Program-made: the position numbers and the translations under genes
Shown here: positions 24,601-32,927 of the stretch, piece after piece
Position numbering within the stretch: the first letter of the stretch is position 1
Layout: every line of letters starts with the position of its first letter
The notes under the pieces: generated by a model
Told to the model about the DNA's origin: nothing
Seen by the model: the letters and a program-made list of their open reading frames with translations, nothing else
The model's database searches: none
Source: an uncultured Roseburia sp.
Lineage (GTDB): Bacteria; Bacillota; Clostridia; Lachnospirales; Lachnospiraceae
Direction of reading: 5' to 3'
Assembly: GCA_934317215.1 (NCBI GenBank)
Contig: CAKREH010000001.1
Coordinates: forward strand, 1 to 64,000
Length of the DNA stretch: 64,000 nucleotides

Positions 24601-25965
24601 ATGACTACCAATCGTTTCTGCGAAATCACCCCCGAATTACAGCATCTGTCAAAGCTCAGTGAGCAGTGTGCCAGAATTGATCCTGCTCTCTATGCAAAAT
24701 ATGATGTCAAACGCGGTCTCCGCGATATTAACGGTAAAGGTGTTTTAGTCGGTCTTACAGAAATTTCTGATGTATGTTCTACAAAGATGATTGACGGCAA
24801 GCTGCGTCCGGCAGACGGTGAGCTTTATTACCGCGGTTATAATGTCAAAGATATTATCGACGGCACATCGGAAAACAGTCACTTTGGCTTTGAGGAATGC
24901 ACTTATCTGCTTCTTTTCGGGAAACTTCCTGCCCGGACGGAATTAACGGAATTTACGAAAATGCTCAGTGAATATCGTACCCTTCCTACCAGTTTTGTCC
25001 GCGATATTATTATGAAAGCCCCAAGCAAAGATATGATGAACACACTCGCAAGGAGTGTTCTCACACTTTATTCCTATGATGACCTTGCGGATGACATTTC
25101 GCTTCCGAATGTACTCAGACAGTGTTTACAGCTTATAAGTCTGTTCCCGCTTCTTTCGGTATACGGTTATCAGGCTTACAAACATTACCATGACGGTGCA
25201 AGCCTTTTTATCCATCCGCCAAAAGCTGAGTATTCCACCGCAGAAAACATTCTGCATATTCTGCGTCCGGACAGCCAGTTTACTCCTTTAGAAGCAAAGC
25301 TTTTAGATACCGCACTGATCCTTCACATGGAACATGGTGGTGGAAATAACTCCACATTTACCACGCATCTGGTATCATCATCCGGAACGGACACCTATTC
25401 TGTGATCGCTGCTTCCTTAGGTTCCCTAAAAGGTCCGAAACACGGCGGTGCCAACATCAAGGTTGTCCGTATGTTTGAGGATATGAAAGAGAATCTCTCC
25501 GACTGGAGCGATGAGGAAGAAATCAGTCGTTATTTAAGAGCCTTATTACATAAAGAAGCCTTTGATCACGCCGGTCTGATCTATGGCATGGGGCATGCCG
25601 TATATTCCCTTTCAGATCCCCGTGCCCGCATTTTCCGTTCTTTTGTAGAAAAATTGTCTGCCGAAAAAGGTTATGAAAAAGAGTTTGCTCTGTATGATGC
25701 CGTATCACGCTTAGCACCAAAAATCATCGCAGATGAGCGTCAGATTTATAAAGGTGTCAGCCCAAACGTCGATTTTTACAGCGGCTTTGCTTACAGCATG
25801 TTAAGACTTCCGGTGGAACTTTACACACCGATCTTTGCAATCGCCAGAATCGCCGGATGGAGTGCCCACCGTCTTGAAGAGGTTGCCATCAACGGCAAGA
25901 TTATGCGGCCTGCTTACAAAAACATCGGAGAACACAAAGAATATATTCCAATGGAAAAACGCTGA
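24601..25965 (+). CDS. gltA: Citrate synthase (Si type)
   Basis: 454 aa. It condenses oxaloacetate and acetyl-CoA to citrate. Key parts: HMEHGGGNNST near 244, GPKHGGANIKV (active His) near 280, GMGHAVYSLSDPRA near 330, and SPNVDFYSG (catalytic Asp) near 392. GGAGGG is 6 nt before ATG. The opposite-strand two-component system shares its terminator. Only the first step of a possible glutamate-directed route is present here. Confidence 0.95.
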   Translation: MTTNRFCEITPELQHLSKLSEQCARIDPALYAKYDVKRGLRDINGKGVLVGLTEISDVCSTKMIDGKLRPADGELYYRGYNVKDIIDGTSENSHFGFEECTYLLLFGKLPARTELTEFTKMLSEYRTLPTSFVRDIIMKAPSKDMMNTLARSVLTLYSYDDLADDISLPNVLRQCLQLISLFPLLSVYGYQAYKHYHDGASLFIHPPKAEYSTAENILHILRPDSQFTPLEAKLLDTALILHMEHGGGNNSTFTTHLVSSSGTDTYSVIAASLGSLKGPKHGGANIKVVRMFEDMKENLSDWSDEEEISRYLRALLHKEAFDHAGLIYGMGHAVYSLSDPRARIFRSFVEKLSAEKGYEKEFALYDAVSRLAPKIIADERQIYKGVSPNVDFYSGFAYSMLRLPVELYTPIFAIARIAGWSAHRLEEVAINGKIMRPAYKNIGEHKEYIPMEKR

Positions 25966-25985
25966 CCCGCCGGTCAGCGTTCTTT
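25959..25985. terminator. Bidirectional terminator overlapping the gltA stop
   Basis: Perfect 9-bp stem ACGCTGACC / GGTCAGCGT with a 4-nt loop. The gltA stop codon lies inside the stem. T-tracts occur on both sides, so it also ends the histidine kinase transcript. Confidence 0.85.
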
Positions 25986-25990
25986 ATCCG

Positions 25991-27559
25991 CTATCGTTCT
26001 ATCTTAAGTTCAAACCAGAACGTCGAACCGCATCCCTGTTCGCTTACCACACCGTATCCGGCATGATGAAGTTCCAGTATATTTTTTACAATGGAAAGTC
26101 CCAGACCGGTTCCCATCACAGCACGTTTATGTGTCTTGTCCACCTTATAATAGCGGTCCCACACATAAGGAAGTGCCTCTTTTGCAATACCATCCCCACT
26201 GTCTGTCACTTCGATCCGCACCCTATCCCCTGAAATTTTCTGACGTACCCACACCGTTTTATCTTTCCCGGTATAATTGACCGCATTGTTGATCAGGTTG
26301 TAGATTACCTGATAAATCTTGTATTCATCTGCTTTTACCTGTACTTTTCCGTCATATTCGAAATGAATACAGTAGCCATCCTGCTCTTTTAATTTATTGT
26401 AGCGCTCTAAAACAGATTCGATGCTCTCTGTCAGATTGTATACTGTGTCATTTTTTTCCATAACACCAGCCTGAAGTTTTGACATATCCAGCATATCATT
26501 CACGAGATTTGTCAGGCGCCCGGCCTCATCGATCACTACCTGGACATTTTCCGGTGTATTTTCTCCCGGAAGATCCCGCATGACCTCTGCATAGGCAATG
26601 ATCATCGTAAGCGGTGTCCGCAGATCGTGCGATACATTTGCGATCAGTTCCCGCCGCAGGGACTCATTTTTGCCAAGTTCTTTCGCCGTTGCATTGAGCG
26701 TGTCGGACAGTTCAGCCACCTCACGGTAATCTTTCCCCTCAAAACGCACATCAAAATCTCCCTTGGCAAGTGCTTTCGCCGACTCATTGATCCGGATCAG
26801 CGACTTGGAAATCTGTCTGGATATTAAAAGAGCAATCCCCAGTGAAAGCAGGATCATGATCACAGTGATCCATATCAGTTCGATCCGCAGTGTATTAACA
26901 GTTGCATCCACCGGTGTAAGCTGCGTATTGACCATCAGAATCTCTTCCTGACCGTCACACTCTACAATTTTTACATAGATCACACTTTTAATGTGTTCCT
27001 GTCCGCGTTTCTGCAAAAAACCGTGGAATCCGGGTGCAGCTGCTTCATTACCGTTTTCTGTTCCCTCCTCTGTGGCAGGTTTCATTGGTTCTTTATCTTC
27101 CCACTTTAAATCTCCCTCTGCCACATCTTCTGGTTCCGGCATATCTTCACTCCAGAATTCCGGATTAATCCCGCCCTCATATTCGATTTTAAAAATCCCG
27201 CCGTGTTCTTTTGCCTGTTCATAATAATACTGTACCTGTTCCGACGGCATATCCACAAGTCTGGAATTTACAATATACTCTGCGCTGCAAATCGCATCTC
27301 CATCCGTATTTGTCACATAGACTGCCATATTATTTTTCGCTGCAATGTCATGGATCAGAGTGTCTTTATCATCCTCATCCGAGGTCAGTATATTTGCAAC
27401 CGCCGATGTGACCTGCTCTGCTTCTCTGCTTTTGATCATGGTGTAGAACGAATCCAGATAACAGATCTGGATCAGCCATAGCACGACAAGAAGTATTCCG
27501 GTAAAGACAAGCAGATAGGTAAATACTCTCCATTTAATACTGATTTTTTCATGTTTCAA
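25991..27559 (-). CDS. Sensor histidine kinase
   Basis: 522 aa. A transmembrane segment at about 12-32 and another at about 226-248 flank an extracellular domain of about 190 residues with a Glu-rich segment around residues 130-175. HAMP follows, then HisKA with NVSHDLRTPLTM (phospho-His near 310) and HATPase_c (GDGIAKEALPYVWDRYYK; GTGLGLSIVK). It starts 11 bp inside the 3' end of the response regulator gene, so the two are coupled. The signal is unknown. Confidence 0.92.
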   Translation of the reverse strand: MKHEKISIKWRVFTYLLVFTGILLVVLWLIQICYLDSFYTMIKSREAEQVTSAVANILTSDEDDKDTLIHDIAAKNNMAVYVTNTDGDAICSAEYIVNSRLVDMPSEQVQYYYEQAKEHGGIFKIEYEGGINPEFWSEDMPEPEDVAEGDLKWEDKEPMKPATEEGTENGNEAAAPGFHGFLQKRGQEHIKSVIYVKIVECDGQEEILMVNTQLTPVDATVNTLRIELIWITVIMILLSLGIALLISRQISKSLIRINESAKALAKGDFDVRFEGKDYREVAELSDTLNATAKELGKNESLRRELIANVSHDLRTPLTMIIAYAEVMRDLPGENTPENVQVVIDEAGRLTNLVNDMLDMSKLQAGVMEKNDTVYNLTESIESVLERYNKLKEQDGYCIHFEYDGKVQVKADEYKIYQVIYNLINNAVNYTGKDKTVWVRQKISGDRVRIEVTDSGDGIAKEALPYVWDRYYKVDKTHKRAVMGTGLGLSIVKNILELHHAGYGVVSEQGCGSTFWFELKIER

Positions 27560-28223
27560 ACCGGTATCCCACCCCTCTTAATGTCACTAAAAATTTGCGG
27601 TATTCACCCAGACTGCTCCGTAAAAGTTTGATATGGGTATCTAAGGTCCTGTCATCCCCATAATAATCATACCCCCATACCTCTGTGATCAGTTTTTCAC
27701 GGTCAAGTGCAATATTGCGGTTTCTTACGAAATAAAACAGAAGTTCGTATTCTTTTGGCGACATTTCCACACGCCTGCCATCCACAGTCACAGTTCGTCC
27801 GGTAAAATCAACAACCAGACCTTCTGCCTGAAAGATCTCATGTCCGTCCCGCACATCTTTTTTATTGTTTCTGCTGATTACAACTTTTACGCGCATCATA
27901 AGCTCACGTGGCGAAAACGGTTTTACCACATAATCGTCGATTCCGAGTTCAAATCCATGGATCTTGTCATACTCCTCGCCGCGTGCCGAGAGCATAATGA
28001 CAGGGATCTCTTTGAACTTGCGGATTTCCCGGCAGGTGGAAAAGCCATCCAGTTCCGGCATCATCACATCTAGTATGATCAGATCAAAATCTTCTTTCCG
28101 GCAGATTTCGACTGCTTCCATTCCGTCATGTGCCTCCGCAATCTCATATCCTTCAAATTCCCCATATTTTCGAATGATCGCACGGATCTTATCCTCATCG
28201 TCTACAACTAAAATACGTTCCAT
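27549..28223 (-). CDS. OmpR/PhoB-family response regulator
   Basis: 224 aa from the start at 28223. Receiver domain with VVDDE at the front and LIILDVMMPELDG carrying the phospho-acceptor Asp, then a winged-helix DNA-binding domain ending with VRGVGYRFET-like residues (TLRGVGYRFET). Upstream member of the pair with the histidine kinase. The targets are not shown by the sequence. Confidence 0.93.
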   Translation of the reverse strand: MERILVVDDEDKIRAIIRKYGEFEGYEIAEAHDGMEAVEICRKEDFDLIILDVMMPELDGFSTCREIRKFKEIPVIMLSARGEEYDKIHGFELGIDDYVVKPFSPRELMMRVKVVISRNNKKDVRDGHEIFQAEGLVVDFTGRTVTVDGRRVEMSPKEYELLFYFVRNRNIALDREKLITEVWGYDYYGDDRTLDTHIKLLRSSLGEYRKFLVTLRGVGYRFET

Positions 28224-28318
28224 AACGTCCCATTTTCTCCCACAAATTGACATTTTTTTCTATTCATTACTATAACCGGCTTATGTGATGGCTGTGTGAC
28301 TGCCATCTGATCAGCATC

Positions 28319-28660
28319 TTAAATATGCAGGAATTTTTCCCTGGCAGTCTTTAAACTGTTCTGAAACCATAAAAAAGATCCAAGGAAAATCACAAGTTCC
28401 AGCAGTGTCAGTTTTCCCAGGAAATTTGTGAGTTCATTGATGATACCAATCAGTCCCACCAGTGCCACGATTCCTCCAAACACCGCCTCTCTCCAGTAAA
28501 TAAATGCAATAAATCCCGCCGTATCCTTACATTTTTTCATCTCTTCCTCAGCGATCACCATAGCATTGATCCTGCCGCTTTTTTTCATCTGAAGTGACGA
28601 TATCACCATATAAATCCCAAAAAGCAGAATCACTGCGTCAAATACAAGCATTACTTTCAT
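28319..28660 (-). CDS. Small membrane protein, unknown function
   Basis: 113 aa with three likely transmembrane segments (about 3-22, 58-78 and 84-104) and a charged loop (KKSGRINAMVIAEEEMKKCK) between the first two. GGAGG lies 6 nt before ATG. It lies upstream of the two-component pair on the same strand and may be co-transcribed with it. No family recognised. Confidence 0.65.
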   Translation of the reverse strand: MKVMLVFDAVILLFGIYMVISSLQMKKSGRINAMVIAEEEMKKCKDTAGFIAFIYWREAVFGGIVALVGLIGIINELTNFLGKLTLLELVIFLGSFLWFQNSLKTAREKFLHI

Positions 28661-28800
28661 TTTAAACCTCCAGCATAAAATTTCTTATTTTGACATTCTT
28701 TTTGTCCCATATTTTTATTATAAACGCAATATAAAATTGGTGCAACTGAACGTTTGGTTTTGTTTTTTACATAAAATCCCATATTTTCGGTCAAGAAACA

Positions 28801-28829
28801 TTGAACTCTTGCGCCGATTAGTGTAAAAT
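28801..28829 (+). promoter_or_regulatory. Promoter of the CheY/CheX-like operon
   Basis: TTGAAC and TAAAAT with a 17-bp spacer, 36 bp ahead of the start. Confidence 0.7.
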
Positions 28830-28864
28830 AAAAATAACATACTTATAGATGGGGGTAAAAAACC

Positions 28865-29242
28865 ATGAAATTTGATGACGCAAAAATTCTCATCAGTGAC
28901 GATTCTATTTTAGCAAGAAAACAGTTAAAGGATATCCTCTCCCAGTTTGGCACACCAACATTTTTAGAGGCTGCAAACGGACAGGATGCTATTGATATTT
29001 ACAAAAAAGAATCCCCTTCGCTTGTATTTCTTGACATCGTTATGCCGATCAAAGATGGCAATGCTGTTATACATGAGATTACTGATTTTGATCCAGATGC
29101 TACTATCATTATTGTCTCTTCTGTCGGTACGCAGTCCCAGCTCCGCGAAGCCATTGAGGCTGGTGCCAGTGATTTTATTCAGAAACCGATCAATGCGGAT
29201 CAGATCGAACATATTATTACTTCAAGATTTGAAGGGAGATAG
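28865..29242 (+). CDS. CheY-like single-domain response regulator
   Basis: 125 aa, one receiver domain: acidic pair D12-D13, phospho-acceptor D57 (FLDIVMP), switch residues SS at 85-86, and K107 (QKP). No output domain is attached. It is followed 2 bp later by a CheX-like gene, so the pair probably forms a phosphorylation/dephosphorylation unit. The CheY-type role in motor control is an inference. Confidence 0.9.
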   Translation: MKFDDAKILISDDSILARKQLKDILSQFGTPTFLEAANGQDAIDIYKKESPSLVFLDIVMPIKDGNAVIHEITDFDPDATIIIVSSVGTQSQLREAIEAGASDFIQKPINADQIEHIITSRFEGR

Positions 29243-29244
29243 AC

Positions 29245-30138
29245 ATGTACGCTCAATTTTTCGGAAACTATTTATTATCACACGGGATCGCAAAAGAACA
29301 GCTGATGCATGCCATGCAGGAAGCAAATAACGAACATCCAAAATTAGGAACACTTGCCATGCATGCAGGCTATATGTCAGCCAGTGAAGTGGACCGCATA
29401 ATCATCATGCAGACACACGAAGACAAACGTTTTGGTGAACTTGCCATCCGGGAAGGTTATCTGACGGAAGCTCAGGTTACGGAACTGCTGCAGACACAGA
29501 ATCCTAATTTCTTACTTCTTGGTCAGGCATTATTAAATGATGGAGTTATTAATAATGAGCAGCTCCAGTCTCTCATCATCGGTTATCAGTCTGAGAATGA
29601 ACTTTACGATGCAGATATGTCTGCTGAAACGAAGGATATTGTAGATCACCTTGTAGAAAATTTCTTTGTTATTGCTGAGCGTCCGCTTTCACCTGGAGAG
29701 CTTTCTTTCCTGCATCTCTTATTTAACGATCTCGTTCGTTTTATCGGGGATGATTTTTCACCGGTTCGCCCTGAACTTTGTAAAGAATATCCGACAAACT
29801 ATTGTATCAGCCAGCAGATCAATGGTGAATTTTCCATTCGTACCTATATCGACATGCCGGAAAGCACCTGCATTGCATTTGCATCCCGCTATGTCGATGA
29901 AGAGTTTCACAGTTTTGACGAATATGTACAGTCTTCTCTCGAAGACTTCTTAAATCTCCATAATGGCCTGTTCAACGTTAATATGTCAAACGAACAGGGA
30001 CTTGAACTGCAGCTTGATGTTCCAAATGTCGTGACAGATGAATTAATTACATTCGAAGATGAGGCGTATCTGTTACCGGTTGTTTATTCATTTGGCACGA
30101 TCCACTTTATATTCGAGTTAATACATAATGAACTGTAA
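29245..30138 (+). CDS. CheX-like phosphatase with MshEN-like repeats
   Basis: 297 aa. Residues 5-115 hold four copies of a 24-residue pattern (x-L/F-G-x-x-L...G...L/I...Q): FFGNYLLSHG (5-), KLGTLAMHAGY (33-56), RFGELAIREGY (62-85) and LLGQALLNDG (91-115). This is the motif of the T2SS-E N-terminal/MshEN domain, known to bind c-di-GMP or ATP in other proteins. Residues about 125-297 look like a CheX/CheC-type domain with DFLNLHNG, comparable to the ExxNxxxG catalytic pattern with Asp for Glu. It follows the CheY-like gene with a 2-bp gap and a strong GGAGA site. Confidence 0.72.
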   Translation: MYAQFFGNYLLSHGIAKEQLMHAMQEANNEHPKLGTLAMHAGYMSASEVDRIIIMQTHEDKRFGELAIREGYLTEAQVTELLQTQNPNFLLLGQALLNDGVINNEQLQSLIIGYQSENELYDADMSAETKDIVDHLVENFFVIAERPLSPGELSFLHLLFNDLVRFIGDDFSPVRPELCKEYPTNYCISQQINGEFSIRTYIDMPESTCIAFASRYVDEEFHSFDEYVQSSLEDFLNLHNGLFNVNMSNEQGLELQLDVPNVVTDELITFEDEAYLLPVVYSFGTIHFIFELIHNEL

Positions 30139-30185
30139 ACAGGTACATCATAAACAATAAAGTGCCTGTTATCATGAACAGTAAA

Positions 30186-30220
30186 AACGGCTGTGCCCAA
30201 AGGCACAGCCGTTTCTATTC
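30186..30220. terminator. Bidirectional terminator
   Basis: Perfect 12-bp stem AACGGCTGTGCC / GGCACAGCCGTT with A and T tracts on either side, between the convergent CheX-like gene and thrC. Confidence 0.88.
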
Positions 30221-30223
30221 TTT

Positions 30224-31714
30224 TTACATTCCGAGGAACTGTTTTACAACCTCTGGCATCTCTTCTACTTCGCATACCGTCTTATGACGTACCTCAGCAC
30301 TGCGGATCTCCTCAATTGCCTGCGGAATTTTTACGTTACCGATCTTGCTTAATTCATCCACCAGTTCAAACTCTGATAAGGAATCATATTTTGGATCAAT
30401 GGCATCCATAACACTTCTGCTGAATTTAAACGGACTTGCTGTGGAAGCGATCACAGTCTTTGTCTCCGCATCATTTGTGTCTTTTTTATATTTGTGATAT
30501 ACGGATGCAGCAACCGCTGTGTGTGTGTCAATGATATAACCGGTTTTCTCATAGAGATCACGAATAGTATCTGCGGTCTCTTTCTCGCTTGCATAATTAC
30601 CATAGAAATCGGCAAGTTTCTCTTTCATTTCTGGTGTGATCTCATATTTACCAGTCGTGTTAAGTTCTTTCATCAATGCAGCATTTTTAACCGCATCCTC
30701 TCCTGCAATACGATAGATCAGACGTTCCAGGTTACTGGAGATCAGAATATCCATAGAAGGAGAACTTGTCAGCATAAACTCACGGTTCTTATCATAGGTA
30801 CCTGTGGAGAAGAAATCATAAAGGACTTTGTTCTCATTTGAAGCACAGATCAGTTTTGCAACCGGGATTCCCATATTTTTTGCATAAAATGCAGCCAGGA
30901 TATTTCCAAAGTTACCGGTAGGAACCACAATATTGATCTTCTCATCTTTTGCGATCACACCGTTTGCATATAATTTTGCATATGCATAGACATAATATGC
31001 GATCTGCGGAACCAGACGTCCAATATTGATCGAGTTTGCAGAAGAAAACTGATATCCTGCAGCATCCATCTCCTTTGCAAGCTCTGTATCTGAAAACATT
31101 TTCTTAACGCCGGTCTGTGCCTGATCAAAGTTACCGTGGATACCGACAACAAAAGTATTGTCACCTTTCTGTGTTACCATCTGCTTTTCCTGTACCGGAC
31201 TTACACCATTCTTTGGATAAAACACAATGATCTTTGTTCCTTTTACATCTGCAAATCCAGCCAGTGCTGCTTTTCCGGTATCACCAGATGTAGCGGTCAG
31301 AATTACAATATCATTTTTGACATTGTTCTTTCTTGCAGCAGTGATCAGAAGATGTGGCAGAATGGATAATGCCATATCTTTAAAAGCTATCGTCGGACCA
31401 TGGAACAATTCAAGATAATACGCACCATCTGCATCCACCAACGGTGCAATCTCTTCTGTATCAAACTTACTATCATAGGCAGCATTAATACAGTTTTTCA
31501 GTTCCTCCTCTGTATAATCTGTCAGAAACAGTTTGAGCACTTCATAGGCAGTCTCCTGATAAGTCATCTTAGAAAGTTCTTCCATGCTTACATCCAAAGA
31601 CGGAATCTCAGTCGGTACATATAAACCGCCATCATTTGCCAGTCCTTTTAAAATTGCCTGTGATGCTGTCACTTTTTCATTTGCGTCTCTTGTGCTTGCA
31701 TACATTAATTCCAT
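30224..31714 (-). CDS. thrC: Threonine synthase
   Basis: 496 aa, long type. It converts O-phosphohomoserine to threonine with PLP. The Schiff-base lysine lies in FHGPTIAFKDMAL, and the phosphate-binding segment is TATSGDTGKAAL. It has the extended N-terminal part and insertions typical of type II enzymes. It is transcribed alone from a strong promoter at 31823-31852 with two hairpins in its leader. Confidence 0.95.
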   Translation of the reverse strand: MELMYASTRDANEKVTASQAILKGLANDGGLYVPTEIPSLDVSMEELSKMTYQETAYEVLKLFLTDYTEEELKNCINAAYDSKFDTEEIAPLVDADGAYYLELFHGPTIAFKDMALSILPHLLITAARKNNVKNDIVILTATSGDTGKAALAGFADVKGTKIIVFYPKNGVSPVQEKQMVTQKGDNTFVVGIHGNFDQAQTGVKKMFSDTELAKEMDAAGYQFSSANSINIGRLVPQIAYYVYAYAKLYANGVIAKDEKINIVVPTGNFGNILAAFYAKNMGIPVAKLICASNENKVLYDFFSTGTYDKNREFMLTSSPSMDILISSNLERLIYRIAGEDAVKNAALMKELNTTGKYEITPEMKEKLADFYGNYASEKETADTIRDLYEKTGYIIDTHTAVAASVYHKYKKDTNDAETKTVIASTASPFKFSRSVMDAIDPKYDSLSEFELVDELSKIGNVKIPQAIEEIRSAEVRHKTVCEVEEMPEVVKQFLGM

Positions 31715-31822
31715 TTTCTTCGTCCTCTTATCTTTTTATTCATCGTAATCAAATTTCGGGGTTCTAATACTGTTCGGTATTATATCAATACGTTTTCGTA
31801 TGATTCCCAATACTTTCTAAAC

Positions 31823-31852
31823 ATTATATAGGAAACGATTGCTTCATGTCAA
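31823..31852 (-). promoter_or_regulatory. Promoter of thrC with a hairpin-rich leader
   Basis: TTGACA and TATAAT with an 18-bp spacer on the minus strand. The leader between 31740 and 31822 holds two small hairpins: ATACG/CGTAT and TAATAC/GGTATTA. No known riboswitch class is recognised. Confidence 0.7.
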
Positions 31853-31896
31853 TGCTTTAACGTATGAAAATATTATTTTACCAAAATCTCAATCGG

Positions 31897-31925
31897 TTGC
31901 ATCCTTTTTGGAAACGTGTTATGCT
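31897..31925 (+). promoter_or_regulatory. Promoter of the AP2-like gene
   Basis: TTGCAT and TATGCT with a 17-bp spacer. Confidence 0.55.
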
Positions 31926-31953
31926 GATTGCATCTCAACAATGCATCCTAATG

Positions 31954-31983
31954 ATTTGCATATATATAAATTTATATGCAAAT
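31954..31983 (+). promoter_or_regulatory. Palindromic operator candidate
   Basis: Perfect 11-bp arms ATTTGCATATA and TATATGCAAAT separated by 8 bp, between the promoter and start of the AP2-like gene. Four TGCAT sites lie in this region (31898, 31929, 31942, 31957). Confidence 0.5.
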
Positions 31984-32023
31984 AAATTTGCTTACAAATA
32001 AATGGACAGAAATGAGGCTTTTT

Positions 32024-32833
32024 ATGTTAAAAGGTGTTTTCCCTGCAACGAAAAAGGATGGAACACTCTATTATCGTTCCAGCATCAATTATTCCGGTAA
32101 ACACATCAGTTTAGGAAGTTTTTCCTCAGAAAAAACTGCACATCTGGCTTATCAGGAAGCATTCAGGACACTTTCAGATGACACCATAACCATCGATAAT
32201 GTTTACTCACGTAAGAACACGCTTCCTTATGAAAAAATTATTGTTTTACTTAATATTCGTGATAACGGACTCTATTTTAAAAATCCAATCTATCTACGCA
32301 AAGGATATTTCAGCTATTTTCTTTCCGAACATGAGGAATTAAAATTTGATATTGATGATCTTTTCTATTATTCCAGCCATAAGATCCAGAAACGGCAGGG
32401 ACATCTTTTTGTCAGTGATTACGGAATGCAGTATTCCATTCTTTCACGTTATGGGATCCGTCCATACGCGGTTGCCGGAAGAGATTATCAGTTTGTAAAT
32501 GGAGATCCTTACGACTATCGCTATGCTAATATTCTTGTGATCAATCGTTTTCACGGTGTCTTGCGTCATATCGTGAAAGGGATCCCAAAATATCGCACAA
32601 TGATCCACATCAATGGCAATTATCTTGTCGGCACTTATTCCAGTGAGGAAAAGGCTGCCGTGGCATATAACAAAGCCGCAGATCTCGCAAAGGCTGCCGG
32701 AATCAAAAAGGATTTTCCCGAAAATTATGTTGATACACTCCCGCCAAAGGAATATGCAGAAGTTTATACGAAAGTAAAGCTGTCGGAACGTTATCTTTCC
32801 TATTTAGAAGAATTTTCAAATAGCCCAGCGTAA
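32024..32833 (+). CDS. AP2-like DNA-binding protein
   Basis: 269 aa from the start at 32024, chosen because GAGG precedes it by 6 nt. Two segments resemble AP2/ERF-type folds: residues about 4-52 (LYYRSSINYSGKHISLGSF, then SEKTAHLAYQEA) and about 190-240 (KYRTMIHINGNYLVGTYSS, then EEKAAVAYNKAADLA). Each has the beta-hairpin, YxG/F and AAxAYNxAA helix of this fold. In bacteria such domains are usually found in phage or homing-endonuclease proteins; here there is no nuclease or integrase part. The middle (about 60-180) has no recognised family. It is likely a transcription factor; a palindrome in its leader suggests autoregulation. Confidence 0.65.
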   Translation: MLKGVFPATKKDGTLYYRSSINYSGKHISLGSFSSEKTAHLAYQEAFRTLSDDTITIDNVYSRKNTLPYEKIIVLLNIRDNGLYFKNPIYLRKGYFSYFLSEHEELKFDIDDLFYYSSHKIQKRQGHLFVSDYGMQYSILSRYGIRPYAVAGRDYQFVNGDPYDYRYANILVINRFHGVLRHIVKGIPKYRTMIHINGNYLVGTYSSEEKAAVAYNKAADLAKAAGIKKDFPENYVDTLPPKEYAEVYTKVKLSERYLSYLEEFSNSPA

Positions 32834-32838
32834 GTTTC

Positions 32839-32867
32839 TTGTATCTTCCACTTAAAAGTAGTACAAT
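32839..32867 (+). promoter_or_regulatory. Promoter of the membrane chemoreceptor gene
   Basis: TTGTAT and TACAAT with a 17-bp spacer. Confidence 0.65.
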
Positions 32868-32927
32868 AGAACCAAAGTTTTTTCACTATTCCTACTGAAT
32901 AACTATATATAAGAGGAGACTTTATTT

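Noticed and set aside
31715..31822. Riboswitch ahead of thrC
   Set aside because: Only two small hairpins are seen; no recognised aptamer or terminator with T-run before the start.
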